A DNA stretch of 64,000 nt from Thereva unica. Its lineage: Eukaryota > Arthropoda > Insecta > Diptera > Therevidae. The translations under genes and the position numbers were made by a program. The notes under the pieces were generated by a model. That model was given only the letters and a program-made list of their open reading frames with translations, did no database searches and was not told where the DNA came from. Location: contig OX465281.1 of the NCBI GenBank assembly GCA_949987705.1, positions 137,316,876 through 137,380,875 on the forward strand. The letters run 5' to 3'. This document shows, one piece after another, positions 44,228-54,624 of the stretch; within the stretch, counting starts at the first letter, position 1; every line of letters begins with the position of its first letter.

Positions 44228-44735
44228 CCTAACAGAGCCTCCTTATTAGGATAAGGCTATATACAACTGGGTGCGCCCGGTGCCCAGAGGAGATCGTTAG
44301 AGACAGTGCACCACTACCCACTGCCACGCAGCCCTCGACACGATGACATTTACATCTTGGCTTGGTAGGCTTTTAAGGGTCTGCTCCCTACTACCGTCGT
44401 TAGTTGGTTATCCAGGGGGCACCACGAGGAGGTGACGGTTCGGTTTTGCCCCCCATGAATCGCGTTACTCTCAACGGGATATTTGTAGAGAATTGAAAAC
44501 CCTACAAAATGGGATTTTCTGGACCTCGATCGGATAATTTTTCGCCGAGAAAAGCTAGAAAACCCCTTTAAAAGGCAAATTTTTTTCAAAAACTCATACC
44601 TCTGTTACTTTGCAATATTAGGGTATGATTTTTAGGAACATAATACCTTGGTACATATACAAGATGAAATTTGTCGCAGGTATAGTTTCTGCATGCACCA
44701 TGATTTAACATTATGACTGGCTTGTAGTACAAATA

Positions 44736-45976
44736 GTCCAATCAATCTACGGAAATTCTCCAGACAATTGAAGGCAGGAAAAAAAAAATATGGGCGTGTA
44801 GAACACTTAATTTGAAGAATGATAGCGTTTTTTTTTACGGAACTGCATTGGCGAACTTAACCTAAAAAATTCGCAAAAGTCAAAAAACCGGTTTTTCGCC
44901 AATAAAACAAAAAGTTGAGCTCGGATCCGAAAAAGTTAAATTATAAAGTTATAGGTATTAAAATTATCTTTCAATTGATGTGGTACAAAATATTGGTTAG
45001 TGTCTTATACATGGAGAAAAATGCTAAAAACCGCTAAAAATCGCTTCTTTTTCATTTATTTTTTTCTTTTTATTGATGCGACCTAGAAACTTTTTATTTG
45101 GTAAAAATGTTGCTTTTGGCAATCTGAAAACTCATTATTTTTTTTGGCTCGAAATTTTGCAAAATATGGGTGACAAGTTTTTTTGCCGCAAAAAAGACAA
45201 GTTTTTTATTTCATTATTTTTCGACTCTAACCTACTGTATGACCAAATTACATATTTATTCTCTAAAAAAATATAAACTTTTATTAAATAGTAGGTTAGA
45301 GTCGAAAAATAATGAAATAAAAAACTTGTCTTTTTTGCGGCAAAAAAATTTGTCTTTTTGCGGTGGAGTTTTTTGTACATAAAATTGAAAAACTCCAATT
45401 TTAACTTATAGTGCATGATAGTCCAACTCTTAACGAAGAAAAAGAGCTTCGAAAAAATGTCGTACGAGGTCGAGGAGCTGTAGACGAAGGATTTTACGAA
45501 AACGCTTTTTTTTACATAAATCGAAATTTCACCCATATTTTGCAAAATTTCGAGCCAAAAAAAATAATGAGTTTTCAGATTGCCAAAAGCAACATTTTTA
45601 CCAAATAAAAAGTTTCTAGGTCGCATCAATAAAAAGAAAAAAATAAATGAAAAAGAAGCGATTTTTAGCGGTTTTTAGCATTTTTCTCCATGTATAAGAC
45701 ACTAACCAATATTTTGTACCACATCAATTGAAAGATAATTTTAATACCTATAACTTTATAATTTAACTTTTTCGGATCCGAGCTCAACTTTTTGTTTTAT
45801 TGGCGAAAAACCGGTTTTTTGACTTTTGCGAATTTTTTAGGTTAAGTTCGCCAATGCAGTTCCGTAAAAAAAAACGCTATCATTCTTCAAATTAAGTGTT
45901 CTACACGCCCATATTTTTTTTTTCCTGCCTTCAATTGTCTGGAAATTAACATGGTGATTCCGTAGATTGATTGGAC
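44736..45976. repeat. 1.24-kb fold-back element with nested palindromes
   Basis: Left arm 44,736-45,172 and right arm 45,531-45,976 are near-perfect inverted copies ('gtccaatcaatctacgg' ... 'ccgtagattgattggac'). TA dinucleotides flank both ends, consistent with a TA target. The right arm carries a small extra segment ('ttaacatggtgatt') near 45,950. A second, independent palindrome lies in the centre. Because of the palindrome the same short ORF (starting MMRPRNFLF) appears on both strands; it is an artefact. No transposase is present. Confidence 0.85.
45183..45343. repeat. inner hairpin of the fold-back element
   Basis: Arms of 54 bases at 45,183-45,236 and 45,290-45,343 match as reverse complements ('ttgccgcaaaaaagacaag' ... 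'cttgtcttttttgcggcaa'), with a 53-base loop. It is not symmetric with respect to the outer arms: the sequence from 45,344 to 45,530 is unpaired. This suggests that the inner palindrome arose separately. Confidence 0.85.
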
Positions 45977-46039
45977 TAAAAGGGTGATTCCTAAGCTTGA
46001 CGCTACTACATAAAAATCATAAAATGTGGTAAATTTTAC

Positions 46040-46175
46040 TTAAGTGAAGAGGTCCATACACAAGGTCGCGCCGAATAACGACAGAGATCAGAAGCTAGGT
46101 CGCAGTGTCAAGCCATCTAGTGTCCTGATATCCATTCTACTGCGCCTCAGTATTTCTCTGGTGATGTTATGGAAT
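46040..46175 (-). pseudogene. LOA/I-group ORF2 C-terminal remnant
   Basis: On the - strand it reads NITREILRRSRMDIRTLDGL, close in pattern to ELLRRSRSDVRTLVGL in the intact LOA ORF2 (39.66 kb), followed by a frameshifted trace of the 'TGHC' block. Only about 40 codons survive. It is a different, older family. Confidence 0.5.
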
Positions 46176-46413
46176 GTCCCCTAGGGGAAAATAATCACCA
46201 AGCCAGGTGTAGATCGGTGATGATCACATACAGTTGATTCAAAGATTCACGAAAAACCCGGACCCCTCCTCGATCATTGAACTAAGATTCAATAATCTAG
46301 CCATATCCGGCATCTTTATCTTCATTTTCGGTCCAAACAATTAATCACATGACACGGGATCTTGTAATATAGAAGTTAATAATACATATATGTACATATG
46401 TACATGTGTATAT

Positions 46414-49330
46414 GGGTAATTCTTTTACAAACCGCACACCTTTCTGACCGTCACATTTTTGATTTGGCTGAAACTTTTTTTACGGGTTCTATATCGAAAA
46501 AAAAGAGACACCTATTTTTTTTATTTTTTTGTTTCACAATATTTTGGATTTTACAAAGGATTTAATTTTCGCGATATCGGTGATTTTGGGCTTGAGACGT
46601 GATTTTCAAAAATTCATTACTCTGGTTCTATTTAAGCTACAGACTGCATTTTTTTGTCATTTTAAAGGTAAAAGAATAAGCTTTAATAAAAAAATACTTC
46701 TGAAAAAAATTAGTAACAATTTAAGATTGTTATTAACAATTTAAATGTTTAAATCAATTTTCAACAATTGCCCCCACCTCGTAGCGAGTTTTAAGTATTA
46801 CCATCGTGTTCTACGTGAAATTTCCTTCAAAAAACATTTTTTTAATTAATGGAGAAATTATTATTACCATCGGAAAAAATTAATAAACTTAGCGCGCTAC
46901 GTCGCATCGGCGCGCGGGAGCCACTTCGCGCCCTTCTTTTTTTGTGTCTCATCGGTTTCCTTTAGATTATACATTAGTATTTTATTTTTTTAATTAACCC
47001 TTACCCTGTAAAGTGTGTCCATACATGAAAATGTAAAATTACACAGCCCCACAAAAAATAGTGTCAGACCTGGGGGTCTAGGATTAGCCATAACCTCAAA
47101 AAATAAGCCTTAAAACCCCCTTTTCCGTGGCCGTGGGAGGTAAAAGTATAAAGTGCATAAGTGCATTTTACCTGTTGCAACCATACGGACCGCCCTCTAG
47201 CCCCCTTAGAGGCAAGGAGGGATTTTTATGGTATTTTTTACTGATAGTAGGTACCGTTACGAAAATATTGAGGGGTCTTGGAGCCTCCTACAACTTGTTT
47301 TGGGGCCGTGGGAGGCAAAAGAGAGGTAAATCCTAAAAGTACCTGAAAACCCCAAAAGATCTAATTTTTGGGTTTCGTGCCCATGGACACTTTTGATCAG
47401 GACGATGTCAGCTACAACATAGTAAAATTCCAGCCAATTTGACCGAAAGCACGTTTCCATATAATTTGTGCGGGGTCCTTTGAAATCAATTACTACTGAT
47501 TCTGTGCGACCTTTAACAAATTACCATGATTGTTTGGATCGAATGATATGTAATGTGAAATCGACTAACTGTTTCTTAGGATTATGCGATAGATGCCCTG
47601 GGGTAACCAATATTACTGATCAGCTAGAAAAAAATTTCGAAGATAAATTAATAGACAATATCAAGTACAAGAAATGGGTTACAACCGAGAGGACCTCATT
47701 ACAAACCCTCATATCTAATGTTGATGATTATTTGCAAATTCTTAGTAGCGGTTTGATTAAATTATTGTTACATTCATTTTTAGTTAATAAACAAAGAGAA
47801 TTTTTGAACGAGAAAAAGAGGACTTTAATGAAAAATGAGTGTATAGTTATTTGCGATTTCTCAGAGAATTATGCATTTGTAATTCAAAATTCAGTACAAG
47901 GCATATACTGGAATAATGACCAAGTGACAATACATCCATTTTCCATTTACTTCAGAAATGACAAAAATGAGTTAAAAATCAAAAGTTTGGTTTCAATGTC
48001 GGAATGCTTATGTCACGATACAGTTGCCGTTCATCTATTTCAAAAACAGTTAGTCGATTTCATAAAAACGAATTTGAAAGAAGTAAACAAAATCATATAT
48101 TTTTCGGACGGTGCCAGTGGGCAGTACAAGAATAAAAAGAATTTCATCAACCTCACGCATAATTTTGAGGACTTTCATATAGCAGCTGAGTGGCACTTTT
48201 TCCCAACTTCCCATTGGAAAGGACCATGTGACGGAGTAGGTGGCACACTCAAAAGACTTGCTGCTAGAGCCAGTCTTCAAAGGGTAAATGATCCTATCCG
48301 TTCTCCAAAAGAATTATTTGACTGGGCGACAGAAGCTCTGCCAAACATAACGTGTCGTTATTCGAGTAATGCTGAATACAAAAAAGAAGAAAAAATTCTG
48401 ACACCGCGTTTTCAAAAAGCATTGACGATTAAGGGAACTTTATAATTTCATAGTATGATTCCCATCTCTCATCAAGAATTGGAAGCGAAGCAATTTTCAT
48501 GGTCCGAAAAAAAGAGTACAGTAAAAAATTTTAAATAGCAAATCTTAATGTTTTACGACTACATCATACTACTACTATTTGATGTTGTGATTTTGAACGA
48601 GGTACTTTTAATATGGTATTGACCGATAATAATAAAGTAATTTTTTTTAAACAAAGATGTTTTTTATTTTTGTACTAATTATTAATATTATTTTTTAAAT
48701 TTGTTATAGCGCCTTTTTGACAAACAAATAAGAGTATTTAATTAAAAAAATAAAATACTAATGTATAATCAAAAGGAAACCGATGAAACACAAAAAAAGA
48801 AGGGCGCGAAGTGGCTCCCGCGCGCCGATGCGACGTAGCGCGCTAAGTTAATTAATTTTTTCCGATGGTAATAATAATTTCTCCATTAATTACAAAAATG
48901 CTTTTTGAAGGAAATTTCACGTAGAACACGATGGTAATACTTAAAACTCGCTACGAGGTGGGGGCAATTGTTGAAAATTGATTTAAACATTTAAATTGGT
49001 AATAACAATCTTAAATTGTTACTAATTTTTTTCAGAAGTATTTTTTTATTAAAGCTTATTCTTTTACCTTTAAAATGACAAAAAAATGCAGTCTGTAGCT
49101 TAAATAGAACCGGAGTAATGAATTTTTGAAAATCACGTCTCAAGCCCAAAATCACCGATATCGCGAAAATTAAATCCTTTGTAAAATCCAAAATATTGTG
49201 AAACCAAAAAATAAAAAAAATACGTGTCTCTTTTTTTTCGATATAGAACCCGTAAAAAAAGTTTCAGTCAAATCAAAAATGTAACGGTCAATTTTTGTCA
49301 AAATCTGTACGGTTTGTAAAAGAATGACCC
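46414..49330. mobile_element. DNA transposon with ~590-bp terminal inverted repeats and ATAT flanks
   Basis: Ends are 'gggtaattcttttacaaacc' and its inverse 'ggtttgtaaaagaatgaccc'. Arms at about 46,414-46,996 and 48,739-49,330 stay highly similar over their length. Both contain the GC-rich block 'gcgcgctacgtcgcatcggc'. A 4-bp ATAT lies directly outside each end (46,410-46,413 and 49,331-49,334). Between the arms lies one transposase-like ORF. A 4-bp target and this transposase type would fit the Sola superfamily, but I cannot confirm that. Confidence 0.8.
47543..48445 (+). CDS. transposase-like ORF (about 300 aa), N-terminus missing
   Basis: The frame is open from 47,465, directly after an in-frame TAA; the first ATG is at 47,543. 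Recognisable blocks are IVICDFSENYAFVIQNSVQG (possible first Asp), IIYFSDGASGQYKNKKNFIN (second Asp) and WHFFPTSHWKGPCDGVGGTLK (third acidic residue). Such SDG-x3-Q-Y-K-N and GPCDGxGG motifs recur in multi-copy 'uncharacterised' arthropod proteins that I judge to be DDE/D transposases. N-terminal Cys pairs (CLGLCDRCPG, counted near residue 15 from the ATG) suggest the end of a zinc-binding region. The expected N-terminal DNA-binding part is absent, so this copy is probably internally deleted or relies on an upstream exon. It sits alone between the arms. Confidence 0.65.
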   Translation: MICNVKSTNCFLGLCDRCPGVTNITDQLEKNFEDKLIDNIKYKKWVTTERTSLQTLISNVDDYLQILSSGLIKLLLHSFLVNKQREFLNEKKRTLMKNECIVICDFSENYAFVIQNSVQGIYWNNDQVTIHPFSIYFRNDKNELKIKSLVSMSECLCHDTVAVHLFQKQLVDFIKTNLKEVNKIIYFSDGASGQYKNKKNFINLTHNFEDFHIAAEWHFFPTSHWKGPCDGVGGTLKRLAARASLQRVNDPIRSPKELFDWATEALPNITCRYSSNAEYKKEEKILTPRFQKALTIKGTL

Positions 49331-49334
49331 ATAT

Positions 49335-50159
49335 GTGTGTATAAAGTGTGTATATTATTATTTTATAAGTGGTAATTTTTTTTATAAGAATGCTATTATT
49401 GAAAATGCAACAAATATTAAGTAAATTAAAAATCCCGTGTACTCATTGTTGACACTAAAGCTACCTGATAGCGCAATGCCATTTTGGTTACCCTGACGTA
49501 ATATACAGTCGTTCGATCTTTATGACAGTTATTTGCGGGCAAGAGTAACATAGATTCATTCCCAATTTGGCTGAGATGTTGGTGCCGATCAACGAGCATT
49601 TGAGATATGTAACTTCTCAACAACTCGCGTGCCAATAAAGTGTCAAACTGGCCAGCAGAATATCAGGCTGCATACCTCAATGTGGAAATCTCGATGAAGT
49701 AACAGTCCAATTTAGGATGCAAAATACAGTGTAATGACTGACACGTCTGATTTATAATTTATGGTCACTAGTGGGAGCCTCTAGCTTTTTATTCCCAAAA
49801 GCTGTCACCAACAGAACCGAAGTACTTTTGCTGAACCTATCACATGCAGCAATCAAGCACGCAATTTCGTTATCTATAATAGTCACAAACTACTGGTTCG
49901 CGCCTTTCGCGCAAAGACAGATCAGACATTTGATTCTCATGTTTCAAATTTCCACTATCCTGGTTCGGTGGTAAACAAAACCCAGACTGCTGTTCGTCTC
50001 AAACCAAAATCCTTTTCATTGGTACATGCCAAGTGTACATCTGTGTTACATAGCAGTTCACCCTAAGCTTTCTATAAAGCCCCAAAACGGCCGCTCTCAG
50101 GGCCGTCCTAACATATTTTACGCTCGTGGGCTACTAAAAATAATGCGTCCCTCGTCAAA
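49335..50159. other. no gene recognised
   Basis: Two short ORFs (49,426-49,635 on - and 49,771-49,974 on +) have no recognisable domain. The sequence is less AT-rich than the neighbouring element and could be decayed retroelement, but I see no diagnostic motif. Confidence 0.4.
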
Positions 50160-50186
50160 ATAAAGTTCACGGAAGGTCTAGCGGAT

Positions 50187-50481
50187 ATGATGACCATCAG
50201 AAGAAATAAGTTTCAGGCACAAACGTCCTACTTCAAAAGACTTATAGCAGACTGTGCAGTCAAAGAAAAGCTGTTCAGGGAATTGCTAAAAAAGAACGCC
50301 ATATTTAAAATAGAAACTGAACAGCAAAATGCATTTAAAGCATTAAAAGAAATAATGGCAAAAGCAACAGTGTTGAAGTTATTTGAACCAGAGGCGTATA
50401 CGGAGATTCGTGCCTCTGTTGACGAATTCAGAGTTATTACGCCCTAAAGAAGGGTTGAGTTTTCCTTCTAGGAAGGACGAT
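50187..50481 (+). pseudogene. Ty3/gypsy pol fragment, RT to RNase H junction
   Basis: It reads FRELLKKNAIFKIETEQQNA then FKALKEIMAKATVLKLFEPE AYTEI in one open frame. This is the region after the gypsy RT where 'L..LLKK...F.W...Q..AF..LK......P.L..FD' is expected. The 'HTDAS' of RNase H is degraded to RASVDE. It stops at the Harbinger-like insertion and resumes at 53,811. Confidence 0.7.
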
Positions 50482-50737
50482 TAAAGGTCGATTCGGAACG
50501 TCACGCCACGGAACGGCAAAGGCACGCCAAAATATTCTTCAATGAATTTTGCACTTCACGTTTACATTTATAAGCAACGTCACGGACCGTCAACGTAACG
50601 GCACGTCAAGATTAGTTTCAAACTATATTTTGACGGAAGCATTTCGAATTTTTCAAGCATTTATCTTTTTTGTATTAAACTAATTTATCATGGTTGAAAA
50701 GGTTCGGCGATATGAGGAGCTGTATGATTCGTCGCAA

Positions 50738-50880
50738 ATTTTCTTCTTCCTCATACAAAACTAATGCAATCCTTCCAATCTTCCAATGGCGCTACAATCC
50801 AAATCTAGCCTTGGCCTCCTCTAGGGCATGTAACGGTCAGTTTTGCACGGAAATCCCTAAATATCTACTTGACTAAAAAT
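50738..50880 (-). repeat. 3'-end fragment of a second RTE-like family
   Basis: It matches 54,233-54,300 ('tccaatggcg(c/t)tacag/atcc', 'aaatc(t/g)agccttggc', 'cctct') on the same strand. It interrupts the MADF-like ORF. No coding frame. Confidence 0.5.
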
Positions 50881-51072
50881 TACAAGGAAATGGAGTTCGA
50901 ATTTTGACGTATGTATAAATTTACTGCAAAAATTTTTGTTCGGAAAAATATAAAATTAAATAAAAAAGGAAAAAATTGGATCTGCCAAAATAATGTAACA
51001 AATTCGAAACTTTATAATGTACCTAAAAAAAATTTGTTGTAATAATTGAATTTGACAATAAACAAAAATGCG

Positions 51073-51530
51073 TTGGTGCAATGATAGACAGAATGAATGT
51101 AGCAACATCGCTAGGATGCCTGGAAAGATACAATTACGCTAAGTGGCTATACAAGAATCCTTGCCGAGTTTTTGCTGGAATATCAGAGGATGGTGACAAA
51201 ACACATGCTACACTAGTATAAAGGAGGAACTGTATGTATATTCCATTAATACCAATTGATATACCGTTCGATAGTCAGGTAATTAAGCCAATACCTATAG
51301 TGCATCCACACCAGCTGGATCAGAAGAACAGATCTTGCGAGGTCTATAGGTGGTCATCAGAGTCGTCGAAGAATATTCTTGTTTTCAAAAGAAATGCTTT
51401 AGTAAGTAATAGTAAATATGGCAGTGAAGATGCTCACATTGAACTAAATGATACGAAGATTATTAAGACGGAAAACAGGAGAGGAGCGCAGCGGTGGAAA
51501 GGTAATGGTGCAACTGTTGTTTAATATTCG
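51073..51530 (+). other. two short ORFs of unknown origin
   Basis: At 51,234-51,524 a 96-codon ORF opens with ATG (MYIPLIPIDIPFDSQ) and ends in TAA. A 46-codon ORF (from 51,082, MIDRMNVATSLG) precedes it. The base composition is richer in GC than the flanks and the text looks protein-like, but I recognise no domain. They could be the tail of an LTR element or of a host-derived insertion. No function is assigned. Confidence 0.3.
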
Positions 51531-51734
51531 TTTCTATTGCTGCTATTTTCGGTATCCTTTTATTAGTTACTATCCTAAGACAGAAATGTATTTAGATAGG
51601 GAATTAGGAAATTAGACATGAGTGTTATGGTTGAATTGGTAGATATATGAAATTTTTATAAGTTTTTAATTTCGGGGCGTTTTAAGCACACTTCCTTTTT
51701 CATTCACAAGCTATTATTGCAAGAGATATTTTTG

Positions 51735-51769
<35 letters not shown>
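51735..51769 (+). repeat. 35-base A-run
   Basis: An uninterrupted run of A, followed by 'cagaaaaaag'. Possibly the poly(A) tail of a retrotransposed sequence covering 51.0-51.7 kb. Confidence 0.9.
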
Positions 51770-51770
<1 letters not shown>

Positions 51771-52177
51771 AGAAAAAAGATAGATAGATTCAAGTTTGAG
51801 ATCTGTGCAATCTTGATATTTTGTTCTTGACTTACTTTTATATTTGAATTTAAGTATCCCATTATGCATATTAAGATCTTCCACTCCTTAAAATTTTTGT
51901 TGAAAATTTTTTTTGCTTTAGATTGGAATTTCCCTAATTAAATTAATTGAGATTTATAATAAAAATATACAGATGTGTGATCGTTTTGCTGTACAAACGC
52001 GACGTGTTGGTGCCATTACGACGCGTTTTTTTTTTTGTTTTTGTAAATCTTTCGTCTAACCGAGTCTTTTATATAGGTACGTAATTATATAATACTGTTT
52101 TTTTAATTTGAGTTGGAGTTGTGTTAACCCAAGAAATTAAATACTTATAATGAAAATTTCAAGGTGTTAAATTTTTT

Positions 52178-52495
52178 TTTTTAATGGTTGGGCCGTATTT
52201 CATTTCCTTTTCAGGGTTCTTAAGTAGTGCCTTTCCTTGCCAGCTGGTGGTTATCCATACTATGAGCTGGCAAGGGACCGAACTACAGTGACGCGGCTCA
52301 GGCGATGCCTGGAGAATGATGGAGGCGGAATCTAAAATTGCACAGGCACAGGTAAGTGGTGAACCATACTGCGTATAGGCCCGGCCACACTCCCCACGAC
52401 ACCCCGGCGAGCTAGTGAACTCCGTGTGGCCGGCAGCACATCCCCCGGACATTAGTATCGGCGGTTGGGGAGGATAGGAGTACCGGAATTTTTTT
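52178..52495 (-). repeat. probable 3' end of a minus-strand retroelement
   Basis: The stretch starts at the left with a T-run (poly(A) on the - strand). It then runs with unusually GC-rich sequence ('ggccggcagcacatccccc', 'cgacaccccggcgagctag') up to a second T-run near 52,490. No RT motif was found. It may be the 3' part of a SINE or of a non-LTR element. Confidence 0.4.
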
Positions 52496-52499
52496 TTTC

Positions 52500-53680
52500 T
52501 TATGTATGGTATTGACTCCTTGGTCATGCTTTTCCGGGCTTCTGGCTAGGGGGGCAATACCTCGCATAAGTGGCGCCCAATATATAGTCGCTGTTACAGG
52601 CATTTCTCCAAGTTTGATGGTCCCTTGCAGCATGTTTCTAATTCCGGATGTTAAGCATTGCCTCTGCGTTAGCCGTCACAGAGTCTTTCATCTCCTCCTA
52701 GGTCTTCCTACTGGCCTATTTCCCGAAAATTCTGATGTCATAAGCCGCTTTGGGATACGATTGTCCTTCACGGCTAGTCTCAGTATGTTAATTTTTATTA
52801 AACTTGAGAGTTGTGGGTCGTCAAAAATTTCGTTGTATCTTCTTCGCCACATTCCATCCTCTCTGGTTGAGCCTATTATGCATCTGAGAATTCCTCGCAA
52901 AACTGTTGACTCGTCCCTCTATGTCCTGGGTCATAGTCCAAGTCTCGCTACCATAACACAGTAGTGGTCATATTACTGCTTTGTAAAGTGAGAGTTTCGT
53001 TTTCCTGTGCACAAATCTTGAGCGCAGTATTTGTTTTTGGGCATAAAAGCCTCTATTAGCCAGTAGTATTCGTTCGGTTATTTTTTCTTTTTCTTCGTTA
53101 CTTTTTGTGATTGTAGACGCAAGGTAGACTGTTTTATCGGCTACTTCTAGCTTATGTTCGTCGATGGTTATATTTCTTTCCATTACCATTTCTTTACCGC
53201 CTCGTTTAATTCGACATTCTTTTGCTGCCAAAAAGGACCTTGCCACGATGTTCATGTCATCTGCATAATCAAGTAATTGTACCTACTGTGTAGCTGTTGA
53301 CGCACTTCTCTCGACTGACGTTTTCCTTATCACCCTTTCTAGGACTAGGTTGAAAAGCATGGAGGCCAATCCATCTTCTTGGAGCTAATTGTTGCTTATT
53401 AGATCCGTTGTGCCAGCTTTGAGAGGACTCCTAATGCCAATAAGATCTCGTATAGCCTCGCTCTGTTTATTGAGTCATATGCCTGTTGAAAATCGACAAA
53501 TATCTGGTATACATCTACATTTCATATGCCTGTTGAAAGTCGACAAATATCTGGTATACATCTACATTTCTCTCAAAGGTTTTCTCCAAAATTTGCTTTA
53601 AGGTCAACAGCTGCCCGATGTTGACCTGTTTGTCCTAAAACCAGCTTGATATTATCCTATAAGGCCTTCCGCTATAGGTT
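52500..53680 (-). pseudogene. RTE-like reverse transcriptase remnant (second family)
   Basis: In the - direction one meets FVDFQQAYDSINR (RT block A, near 53,490), MNIVARSFLAAKE (after YADD, 53,240), VADKTVYLASTITKSNEEKE, LLANRGFYAQKQILRSRFVH and KLSLYKAVI. Then come GMWRRRYNEIFDDPQL and NRPVGRPRRR (52,690-52,860). Frameshifts separate the blocks. A 47-bp tandem duplication lies at 53,476-53,569. It has the same clade features as the RTE at 24.4 kb but a different sequence. Confidence 0.75.
53476..53569. repeat. 47-bp tandem duplication in the RTE remnant
   Basis: 'catatgcctgttgaaa(a/g)tcg' starts at 53,476 and again at 53,523, with the following bases repeated to 53,569. One base differs between the copies. 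Confidence 0.9.
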
Positions 53681-53810
53681 CTAGTTTTTGTTTTCCAACA
53701 TTTACGTAACGTTGACGTGACGTTTAAGTGCGAATCGACAGAAAAATTCAGACGCCGTTGCCGTTCCGTAACGTGACGTTGACGTTCCGCATAGTGCGAA
53801 TTGACCTTAA

Positions 53811-54240
53811 GAGTGTCACCGACTGTAACGCCTTCTCCACGGTAATGAAAAAGAAGATGTCCCAGTGAGAGTGGCTAGAAGGGCCATGTTTCTGAAAGAC
53901 TTAAATTGCGATGTTGTACATCGTTTAGGTACTAAAATTAGCTACGTGGATGCGTTGAGCAGAATTGCATTCCAAATTATCGATAAGTTAACTTATCAAA
54001 TTAAACAAGCGCAGTAGAAAGACTAATAGTAAAGAGCTATAAGAGATCTATCATGAACATTTTTACCTTAAACATGACTTTTGATTTAAAAATCTAGGGG
54101 TAAAATTAATTCTCATTCCCACATCAATGGAATAGGAGATCATTAAATCTGCTCACAATAAAGGACAATTTTTAGCTGCTAAGACCGAAGCCTTCATCAG
54201 GAAAACCTACTTTATTCCTACGATGAAGACTCCATTCATC
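53811..54240 (+). pseudogene. Ty3/gypsy pol fragment, RNase H end to integrase start
   Basis: It continues the 50,187 fragment. Blocks read VTDCNAFSTVMKKKDVPV, then RVARRAMFLKDLNCDVVHR and ISYVDALSRI (end of RNase H). After a gap follow EIIKSAHNKGQFLAAKTEAF and IRKTYFIP, the zinc-binding start of integrase. Stops lie between. The frame on the two sides fits only if the Harbinger-like element is removed. Confidence 0.7.
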
Positions 54241-54450
54241 CAATGGCGTTACAGCCCAAATCGAGCCTTGGCTTCCTCTCAGGGCATTTTTGCAAGTTAA
54301 GCAATGAATCTGCGTCAGCCGCCACAGAGTCTATTCATCCCGTCCTGCTGGGTCTACCTACTGGTCTTTTTCCCGAAAATTTCTGATACCATAAGCTGTT
54401 TTGTGATGCGATTGTTCTCCATTATCATTACATGGCCGTTAATTTTTATT
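54233..54450 (-). pseudogene. 3'-end fragment of the second RTE-like family
   Basis: It matches 52,660-52,800 piecewise ('ccacagagtct', 'tacctactggtc', 'ttcccgaaaat', 'gttaatttttattaaa'). It is a short non-coding tail plus the last codons of an RTE ORF. Confidence 0.6.
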
Positions 54451-54624
54451 AAAGTGAATACTAATTTATTCAGTTAGACAAAAAATGCACAGTATGCGTA
54501 ATGGCAGAAAATACAATCAAGAAAAGAAAACAAAGAAAGATACAATCATAGTAATAATAGTGCATACTTTTTCTATATTCTGATCTGTTGTACCCACTAA
54601 GAGTACGTCAAGCGTGGAGATTAT

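Larger units (their letters stand above)
39322..44454 (-). mobile_element. full-length LOA-type non-LTR retrotransposon, apparently intact
   Basis: The element is 5,133 bp. A perfect 12-bp duplication 'atgaatcgcgtt' brackets it at 39,310-39,321 and 44,455-44,466. The 3' end (left) is an A-run of about 14. The 5' leader is about 227 bases; ORF1 and ORF2 overlap by 35 bases and both are open. ORF1 has the DUF4780-like region common in LOA-group ORF1s, and ORF2 has endonuclease, RT and RNase H. It lies antisense in the Pka-R2 intron. Perfect TSD, intact ORFs and full length point to a recent insertion. Confidence 0.93.
50485..53807. mobile_element. Harbinger-like element (3.3 kb) inside the gypsy remnant, itself filled with insertions
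   Basis: Ends 'aggtcgattcggaacgtcac' and (reverse complement of the right end) 'aggtcaattcgcactatgcg' are imperfect inverted repeats rich in 'cggaacg' and 'cgtcacg' blocks. TAA flanks both ends (50,482-50,484 and 53,808-53,810). At 50,690 an ORF starts MVEKVRRYEELYDSS, which looks like the beginning of a MADF/Myb-like DNA-binding protein, the second protein of PIF/Harbinger elements; it is cut off after 16 codons by an RTE fragment. A transposase ORF is not visible. Most of the interior is later insertions. Confidence 0.65.

Noticed and set aside
45073..45629. identical ORFs (MMRPRNFLF...) on both strands as a gene pair
   Set aside because: They are mirror images produced by the fold-back palindrome.
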